Below, piece by piece: positions 57,051-64,000 of a stretch of 64,000 nucleotides of DNA (position 1 is its first letter; each line of letters opens with the position of its first letter). Under the pieces are notes generated by a model, which made no database searches, was not told the origin of the DNA, and worked only from the letters and a program-made list of their open reading frames with translations. The translations under genes were made by a program, and so were the position numbers. Source of the DNA: Misgurnus anguillicaudatus (Eukaryota > Chordata > Actinopteri > Cypriniformes > Cobitidae); NCBI RefSeq assembly GCF_027580225.2, contig NC_073352.2, positions 1,366,501 through 1,430,500 on the forward strand, written 5' to 3'.

Positions 57051-58249
57051 TTTAGCATTCAATTTTTTATAAAGTACACTTATGTACACTCTAGATACAC
57101 TTTATTTTACGTAGCTTATCCCCGTGTAATAGTATGTAATTTAAATGTAATTAAGAAGCTAATTCGTGTAATTAAACTTTGAACTAGTGAGTCGATTCAA
57201 ACTTTGTTACAGATGGATAAGGTATGTAGATACACATGAAGTACACTTAAGTACACTCTTGATACACTTTATTTTACGTAGCTTATCCCCGTGTAATAGT
57301 ATGTAATTTAAATGTAATTAAGAAGCTAATTCATTTAATTAACAGTGAACTAGTAAGTCGTTTCAAACTTAAGTACAAACTAGATACACTTTATTTTACG
57401 TAGCTTATCCCCGTGTAATATTATGCAATTTAAATGTAATTCAGAAGCTAATTCATGTATTTAAACCATGAACTAGTGAGTCGATTCAAACTACTTTACA
57501 GATGAATAAGGTATGTAGATACACATGAAGTACACTTCAGTACACTCTAGATACACTTTATTTTACGTAGCTTATCCCCGTGTAATAGTATGTAATTTAA
57601 ATGTAATTAAGAAGCTAATTCGTGTAATTAAACTTTGAACTAGTGAGTCGATTCAAACTTTGTTACACATGGATAAGGTATGTAGATACACATGAAGTAC
57701 ACTTAAGTACACTCTTGATACACTTTATTTTACGTAGCTTATCCTTGTGTAATAGTATGTAATTTAAATGTAATTAAGAAGCTAATTCATTTAATTAACA
57801 GTGAACTAGTAAGTTGTTTTAAACTTAAGTACAAACTAGATACACTTTATTTTACGTAGCTTATCCCCGTGTAATAGTATGTAATTTAAATGTAATTAAC
57901 AAGCTAATGCATGTATTTAAACTGTGAACTATGTAACTAGTAACATATGTAGGTACTTGTTATTACATAGTACTACACAAAGTACTTTCAACATGACTAC
58001 ATTGCAACACATATGCAACAAGACCCTTCATTACAGCAGTAGCTAGCTTTGTAACAGACTCGACCTGCCACACATGTGCAACAGTTGCAGCCCACCACAT
58101 GTGCATAATTACAATCTGTAAGTACATGCTGTTCCATAACTTAGTTACATATTAAGTACATTTAGTTGCATGTAATTACACCGTCTACTACTAAGTACTT
58201 AATGAGGTAATTACTCTGTATTAAGGACACCTTAAAATAAAGTGTTACC
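57050..58249 (-). repeat. Right inverted arm with five or more tandem units
   Basis: Several units containing GATACACTTTATTTTACGTAGCTTATCC (anchors near 57104, 57261, 57382, 57550, 57715, 57838) alternate between two subtypes, about 120-165 bp apart. A unique 350-bp segment then ends CCTTAAAATAAAGTGTTACC at 58249. This is the reverse complement of the arm at 43399-44160. Confidence 0.87.
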
Positions 58250-58564
58250 ACAATGCCTTTAGATTTAACTTTGTAATTATGTCAATCGTGATGAATTTCT
58301 TAAATTTTGCTATAAATTAGACTTTTCTAAATGGGACATGTTTTGTCCCGACTCTCAAGAATCAGTGACATATATAACAATTTATAATTTAATTCTTGAT
58401 TGTGTTTGCTTTATTATATACCTGTTAAATATTTGATATTATAGAGCCTACGTTTTACTGACTGATATATATTTCTGTATCTCTGTTTCAGAACCACACA
58501 CAAATACTTTATTTAATAAAACATCCTAAAGAGAACATCTTGTCAGCAATCTGATCATTGCTCC

Positions 58565-59860
58565 TTGGTGGCTGCAACCATTAAAGGACCACTCAATTAT
58601 ACAGTCCTTACCAATCACCATAACATCTACACAAAAAATCCAAACAAAGAAGTGTCAGAAATATTGATTTCCCTAGATGCCGAGAAGGCCTTTTCTCTTC
58701 TCTGCCCTATCAAGGTTTGGATTTGGCACCTATTACATTTCTTTAAATCAGTTGCTTTATGCTCAGCCCAAGGTATATGTTCACACAAATAATATGAACT
58801 CTTGTTCTTTTCCTCTTCATCGTTCAATGCGACAAGGTTGCCCTTTATCTCCTTTGCTGTTCGCACTGGTCATAGAACCTCTTGCTATTTTGCTACGCTC
58901 TACAGAGGATTATAAGGGGATTGTAAGAGGAGATCAGGAGCATAAAGTGTTCTTATATGCGGACGATCTACTTCTATACATATAAGATCCATCTCATTCC
59001 CTACCAAAAATTATGAACATGCTATCAGACTTCGGTAAAGTATCAGGATATAAAGTTAACCTGTCAAAAAGTATACTTTTCCAATCAGCTCTAAGGCAAG
59101 AGATCAAGTAAATACGTTCACCCCTTTTCCCTTCGCTGTTTCAGACTGTTTTAAATATCTCGGAATAAATATCACACAGGAAATATCTGGGCTCTTCAGC
59201 AAAAACCTAGTAAACCTATATAAAAAAACAGAGCAACAGATCGAAAGGTGGTCTAATCTCCCAATCTCTCTCGCCGGACAAATTAATATTATCAGAATGA
59301 ATGTTTTACCGAAATACTTATTTTTATTTCAATGTGTTCCGATTTTGATAAATAAGAAATTTTCACCAAAATTGATTCTTTAGTTGCGTCCTTTATTTGG
59401 AATAAATCTGATCTCTCTAAATTTAAGGCTCAAAATCCTGTTGTGTCTCACACACTAAAAATTTGGTCTCAGATCAAAAAACATTTTCAGTGGAATCAAT
59501 GTTCAGTCTTTACACCAATAATCGATAATCAAGCACATAAGCTGTTTTCAGGTCAAACATTTCAACAGTGGGACCTTAAAGGAGTACATACAATTATGGA
59601 CCTCTTCATTGATAAACTATTTCCAACATTTGAACAATTAAAACATAAATTTAATATTGATAACAAAGACTTTTTTAAATATTTGCAAATACGCAACTTT
59701 ACCAAAGCAACGTTTCCCTCTTTTCCCAATCAGCCTGAAACATATCTATGAATTATGTATTGAACAACCCACTAAAAAAGGATCTATTTGTAGAATATAC
59801 AATTACCTTTCACAGATAGATTGTACATCTACACTAGACCACACTGTAAAAATGTATATT
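58565..59860 (+). pseudogene. L1-like LINE reverse transcriptase fragment
   Basis: Pieces of an L1-clade RT in order: ILISLDAEKAF (58650-58695), a frameshift, SMRQGCPLSPLLFALVIEPLA, VFLYADDLLLYI with the catalytic YADD at 58954-58965, then a TAA stop at 58984, DPSHSLPKIMNML, SGYKVNLSKS. After further shifts come INIIRMNVLPKYLFLFQCVP and TFQQWDLKGV. The 5' end (endonuclease and ORF1) is missing and several stops are present. The RQGCPLSPLLF block distinguishes it from the L2-type copies (PQGSVLGP) in this window. Confidence 0.85.
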
Positions 59861-62039
59861 TAAAAAAAATTGTGGAAACTGAAAGTTAAGTATTGACTCA
59901 ACATATTGCTTTCAAATAATTATGCCCAAACAAAAATATGCATTGTGGTAATTAAAACTTAAGGTATTGGGATAAGACAAAAATATATATTCACAGAACA
60001 TATTAAACTTTGCTCAGCCAATGTATCATGTCAAATGAAAAATCTGAGTTGACTGAACGTAGTTTGAGCAAGAAAAGCGTGTGGACATGCACCTGAAAAT
60101 AATTGGCTTCAGTGTGGGTGCGCAGGAGTTGATGATCGACATTTCTACAATAAAGTTATGGTAGGTACTTAAATATTTACATTTAAGTCAATTTAAAGTA
60201 TTTTTGAAGTCATTTTCTAGTTAAACTGAGTGAAAATCTGAATAATTACAGCATACAAACAAAAAGCATATGATATGTTTCTCCTCAGTGTAATGCACCG
60301 AGCTAACGCTTCATTTAGTGAGGAAATGGCAAGGTCACTACAACTTTCACAGTGAGTATATTATAGTTGTATTTCTTATATAACATATTTGTGTGAAAAC
60401 TAGCTTTTTCGAGATTTTAAGAGCCGCTGCGCCGCGCCCACACACGTGCACACATAGACATGAAAGGCTGCTTGCAACCTGCACCTTTCTAGAAGAAATT
60501 GCCGTGTTTTTTAAATAAATGAATATATTACGAGTGTAGGGGCTTCTGTATTCGGCCTGGACGTCACGAAACGGGCGCGTTGTTTACTTCGACTGCATGC
60601 AGCACTGCGCAGACAAATCATCTTAAGAAATCAAAGTTCCGCGAGCGCCATTCAAAATCTTATATCTCGCGTTACATTAATCTCATGTGCCAATCGCATG
60701 CTGTCGTCGTCATCTTGCATCAGGAAATCCACGAGGGGTAGATATGAAAAGGACGCGCTCTCTCGGCTGGTGTTGTAAAGCTGCTGTTTATACTCAACGG
60801 CGCGAGTCTCAAATAAGTGCACGAACACCGCAAACGGATAAGATGTTTAAATAATCAGCGCGTTCACTGTACTGTAAGTAATCGAATATAAAACCAACAT
60901 GAAGTAGCGCTTAAAAGTAGTACAGGTTTGCTTGAACAATTCGCCCTTTAGAAAATTAACCATAGTTTTACTATTGTTTGTGTTGGATAACCATATAACC
61001 ACACATTTATATGTGAAACTATAGTACACTCTAAAAAATCCGGGGTTATTTTTTCTACCCAAATGCTGGTTTGAGCCATTTGGGTAATTTTTTTGGGTTA
61101 TTTTTGCAGTCTTGGGTAGTTTTTTGGGTAGTTTTATGTAACCCCACCACTGGGTTATTTTCTGGGTAATTTTCACTGAGAGTGGAATCAATACACCCCC
61201 TCCCCCTCCCGGACTCAACAACCCAGCTCATTGGGTCAAATCAACTCGGCGCAGATTCAGGTGCAGCACCGGCTGACTGAATTTGAGGTGGATGCAACGC
61301 ACACTGATATTTGGAGAAATAAGGTTCGTATCAACATATTTATTCATATAACATATATTTTTAAACCTATTTATACACGTATCATAATACCGAGGGCTAT
61401 ATAAAGACGTAAGTGCCGTTACATTCAGTTTTACATGGCATTAAATACGCCGCCAGCTTCGTTCGTTTAGGTTGGCTTGTTTGATATGCCCGTTGGATAG
61501 TAAATACGTTTTCTACTGTTTTTGTTTAGTGTTTTAAATGTCCCCTTTGGACAAAGCCTTAAGTTTTTTTCTTAACTAACGTTATATGACGACATTTACA
61601 TTACTTCAAAGCCCAGTTAACGGTTAACTTAAAACGAGATTAATATAAGTTAAAGTAAATGCATTCTTTGCTTTTTCAGATTATTAAAATGAGATTTTAG
61701 ACAATTACAGCCCGTAACAAATCTCTGGTAATTAATTTCTGAAAACCATTTTTTGTACACGAACAGTTTAAGCAGCCCCTCCCCCGCTGCAGTCCACTGT
61801 ACATCAGTGCTGCTGGGTCAAAATAACCCCATTCATGGATCATCTGTCGCGGGGATTTTGGATCTTCAGAAGCAGAAATACAGCAGGACTTTACAAGCAG
61901 ACATTCTTCAGCGGTTCTTTTCTGGTGAAATAAAGGTCTGTATTTGTCTGGCGGGAGGAAAAGCCCCAAATAATGTTACAATAAAGATGTTGTAGGGGTA
62001 TTTGTAACACTATTTATTAAAAACAATTATAATTGAGGG
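59861..62039. other. Unassigned sequence, partial MITE arm at 61026
   Basis: No gene recognised. 61026-61150 (CACTCTAAAAAATCCGGGG, then repeats of TTTGGGTAATTTTT) resembles one arm of the fold-back MITE at 55475, without a clear partner. Near 61750-61995 a short open frame is followed by AATAAAG, with no family recognised. Confidence 0.4.
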
Positions 62040-62784
62040 TGTCAGGCAAACTCAAGAGACAAAGGTGCGGTGCAAAAACAAGTGTTTTATTATATACAGT
62101 GATGGTGATTGTGTACAAAGTGCTGGTGTTATATATTACTATTTACAAACTATTTACAGTATTTTATAACAAACAAACACCAGGGGAGGGGAGGAGAGAA
62201 GGAACGCGAGCGGTGCTAAATAAAAGAAATAAACAAAACCAAACAAATCTAACTCACGTTTAACCTTCTAAACTGCCTAAACCCAAAATAAAGAGAGAAA
62301 ACAAAATATCTTCAGCGTCCAAGACGCCCTATCTAAGCTACACTCTCTAACCAAAAAGTCGGGGAAAAACATACAGTGGGTGGCACTCGCTCCTTACCTA
62401 GTGTACTAATACAGTAAATACCAAAATAACCTACGTGTTGCAAATGTACGTCACGTTACAATCTTACCTGTTCACTCCTCTCCAAACATACAAAAGGGAT
62501 TGACATGTAAACAGATAAACAAAGTAACGTACACACGGGGATTAGCAATAAACAGAGCGTAATGTAAATGTTGTGTAACAAATGAGACTGAGGTCTAGAG
62601 CGGCCGATCTGTGGCGCTCTTTTATTGGGCGGAGTCTTTGTGGGTTGGTGGACCGGGTAGTGACATCAGCGGCAGGGGTGGAAACTGACAGGGATGTTAG
62701 CCAATGGCAGTGTCTGGGAAACATTAAGAGGGAGAGAGAGAGAGACGGAGGGAAAATACAACCAGACGACATACGGACGTAACA
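62040..62784 (-). repeat. 3' LTR of Ty3/gypsy element
   Basis: On the minus strand it begins TGTTACGTCCGTATG directly after a purine tract (AAGGGTGGGGG, 62785-62797) and ends GCCTGACA at 62040. An AATAAA lies near 62090. Length 745 bp. The partner LTR is outside the window, so this end call rests on the polypurine tract and TG..CA form. Confidence 0.75.
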
Positions 62785-62797
62785 CCCCCACCCTTAT
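62785..62797 (-). other. Polypurine tract
   Basis: Minus-strand ATAAGGGTGGGGG abutting the LTR start, the priming site for plus-strand DNA synthesis in LTR retrotransposons. Confidence 0.7.
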
Positions 62798-62879
62798 GAA
62801 CAAACATATCATTTTAACACATACACAAAAAAAAAAAAACATACGAGAACAAGGCAGAACACATAAATCAAACCAAACA

Positions 62880-64000
62880 CTAAACTCTAGACAGGGCATC
62901 CGCTAAAACATTATCTGTACCTTTTTTGTGACAAATTTCCAGATTGTAATTTTGCAGGATGAGTGACCAGCGCATGAGCCTTTGATTTTGGTTAAACATA
63001 CTGGACAAAAAAGTAAGTGGATTATGATCAGTGTAAATAACAACAGGATGAATAGATGAACCAACATAAACCTCAAAGAATTGTAAAGCGAGAAGGAGTG
63101 CAAGAGCTTCTTTTTCAATGGTGGAGTAATTGCATTGATGTTTATTGAATTTTCTTGAAAAGTAACAGACGGGATGATTGATACCAGAAGTATCCTCTTG
63201 GAGGAGTACTGCACCAGCACCTACGGCACTCGCATCAACCTCAAGCTTAAAAGGTCGGGCGAAATCAGGGGCCGCTAAAACAGGTGCACTAATTAAGAGA
63301 GCCTTGGCACACACAAATGCTCTCTGACAATCATCAGACCAGACAAAAGGTACAGACGGGCTGAGTAAACTGGAAAGGGGATGCACAACAGTTGAAAAGT
63401 TTTTGCAAAACCCACGGTAATAACCAGCCATGCCTAAAAATCTTCGCAGCTCGCGCCGCGTTTTCGGGACCGGGAAGTCTGCAATGGCGTTGACCTTGGC
63501 TTCTACCGGGCGAACTTGACCTTGGCCTACTTCCTTACCTAGGTAAGTAACGGTAGCTTGACCGAACTCACATTTTGCCAAGTTTAATGTCAGCGAGGCA
63601 TTTGCAAGTCGTTCAAACACAGTTTTAAGCAATTTAATGTGCTCTGACCATTCACATGAATACACAACTAAATCATCAAGGTATGCATTACAGCAGGGAA
63701 CGCCAGCCAGCACGATATTGACGAGCCGCTGGAATGTGGCCGGAGCGTTCCGTAATCCGAACGGTAAAACGTTATATTGTAGGAAGTGATCTGGGGTAAC
63801 AAAGGCGGAAATTTCGGATGCACGGGAAGTAAGTGGAACTTGCCAATAGCCTTTCAATAAATCCAGCTTACTAACAAAACGGGCAGATCCTAAATTATCT
63901 ATACAATCTTCCATTCTTGGTAATGGATAATTATCAGGAACTGTCACATTATTCACCTTTCTGTAATCTGTACAGAAACGTACACTGCCATCAGGTTTCG
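62880..64000 (-). CDS. Ty3/gypsy reverse transcriptase-RNase H (partial, integrase missing)
   Basis: The frame is open across the window edge. RT motifs: CTDYRKVNN, FVSKLDLLKGYWQVPL (first catalytic Asp), LPFGLRNAPATFQRL, and the catalytic YLDD in AYLDDLVVYS; then YLGKEV and the RT/RNase H connection LRRFLGMAGYYRGFCKNF. RNase H follows with LEVDASAVGAGAVL, IEKEALALLLAL, VIYTDHNPLTFL and DNVLADALSRV. The ORF stops immediately after ALSRV, and only about 80 bp separate it from the polypurine tract. In complete gypsy elements a spacer and integrase would follow here. The catalytic residues of both present domains look intact. The 5' part (gag, protease) lies beyond the window. Confidence 0.92.
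   Translation of the reverse strand, partial: KPDGSVRFCTDYRKVNNVTVPDNYPLPRMEDCIDNLGSARFVSKLDLLKGYWQVPLTSRASEISAFVTPDHFLQYNVLPFGLRNAPATFQRLVNIVLAGVPCCNAYLDDLVVYSCEWSEHIKLLKTVFERLANASLTLNLAKCEFGQATVTYLGKEVGQGQVRPVEAKVNAIADFPVPKTRRELRRFLGMAGYYRGFCKNFSTVVHPLSSLLSPSVPFVWSDDCQRAFVCAKALLISAPVLAAPDFARPFKLEVDASAVGAGAVLLQEDTSGINHPVCYFSRKFNKHQCNYSTIEKEALALLLALQFFEVYVGSSIHPVVIYTDHNPLTFLSSMFNQNQRLMRWSLILQNYNLEICHKKGTDNVLADALSRV

Larger units (their letters stand above)
43399..58249. mobile_element. Candidate 14.9-kb DNA transposon with long inverted arms
   Basis: The left arm (43399-44160) and right arm (about 57050-58249) share the terminus GGTAACACTTTATTTTAAGG and extended sub-terminal repeats in inverted orientation. 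This could be one large long-TIR element filled by later insertions. Against this, the flanking octamers (AATATAAC and ACAATGCC) do not match, so it may be two separate truncated copies or a rearranged one. No transposase ORF was found between the arms. Confidence 0.4.

Overview
The window reads as vertebrate, almost certainly teleost fish and probably cyprinid. It is AT-rich, intron-scale DNA packed with fish-type transposable elements: hAT, Kolobok (TTAA), piggyBac, Harbinger-like and Tc1 DNA transposons, L2, Rex1-like and L1-like LINEs, a DIRS tyrosine-recombinase element, Ty3/gypsy pol and solo LTRs. There is one convincing host protein-coding gene and no bacterial-style operon, CRISPR array or ncRNA cluster. 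The species attribution is inference from repeat types.

Host gene. 15107-18070 (+) is a single uninterrupted coding exon behind a strong 3' splice site. It encodes a TENT5/FAM46 non-canonical poly(A) polymerase closest to TENT5D (judged from memory of the family). The conserved N- and C-terminal halves are complete, but about 600 residues of Ser/Thr-rich, apparently disordered sequence separate them where relatives have only a short loop. This is the most interesting coding observation. A TTAA-type MITE split by a reverse-oriented solo LTR with tRNA-like Pol III boxes lies directly upstream.

Layout. 1-2800: a hAT MITE beside a broken RecQ-like helicase pseudogene. 2806-8418: an LTR retrotransposon without pol (349-bp LTRs, TSD ATACT) carrying a Harbinger-like MITE in its 5' LTR, a hAT MITE in its coding remnant and a 2.3-kb LTR-like insertion. 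8.7-13.5 kb: a piggyBac MITE, a Kolobok element and two AT-rich tandem-repeat blocks. 13.6-18.1 kb: the TENT5D locus. 18735-37228: a Russian-doll locus, in which a hAT element with intact 8-bp TSDs contains a second hAT element (21388-36301), which contains a DIRS element (minus) and an L2 LINE (27728-36208, minus, intact 1008-codon ORF2). The ORF1 of that LINE is split by a third hAT element (32589-34576). 38.9-42.5 kb: more hAT elements and a deleted L2 copy split by two hAT insertions. 43.4-58.2 kb: two long inverted arms enclosing LINE and Tc1 debris and a 4.5-kb long-TIR element with its own nested hAT. 58.5-59.9 kb: a decayed L1-like LINE. 62.0-64.0 kb (minus, runs off the end): a Ty3/gypsy element whose RT-RNase H ORF stops just before the polypurine tract and LTR, with no integrase.

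Boundaries called from matching terminal repeats plus perfect target-site duplications are firm. Family names are from recognition, not database search. Apart from TENT5D, all recognisable coding sequence belongs to mobile elements.
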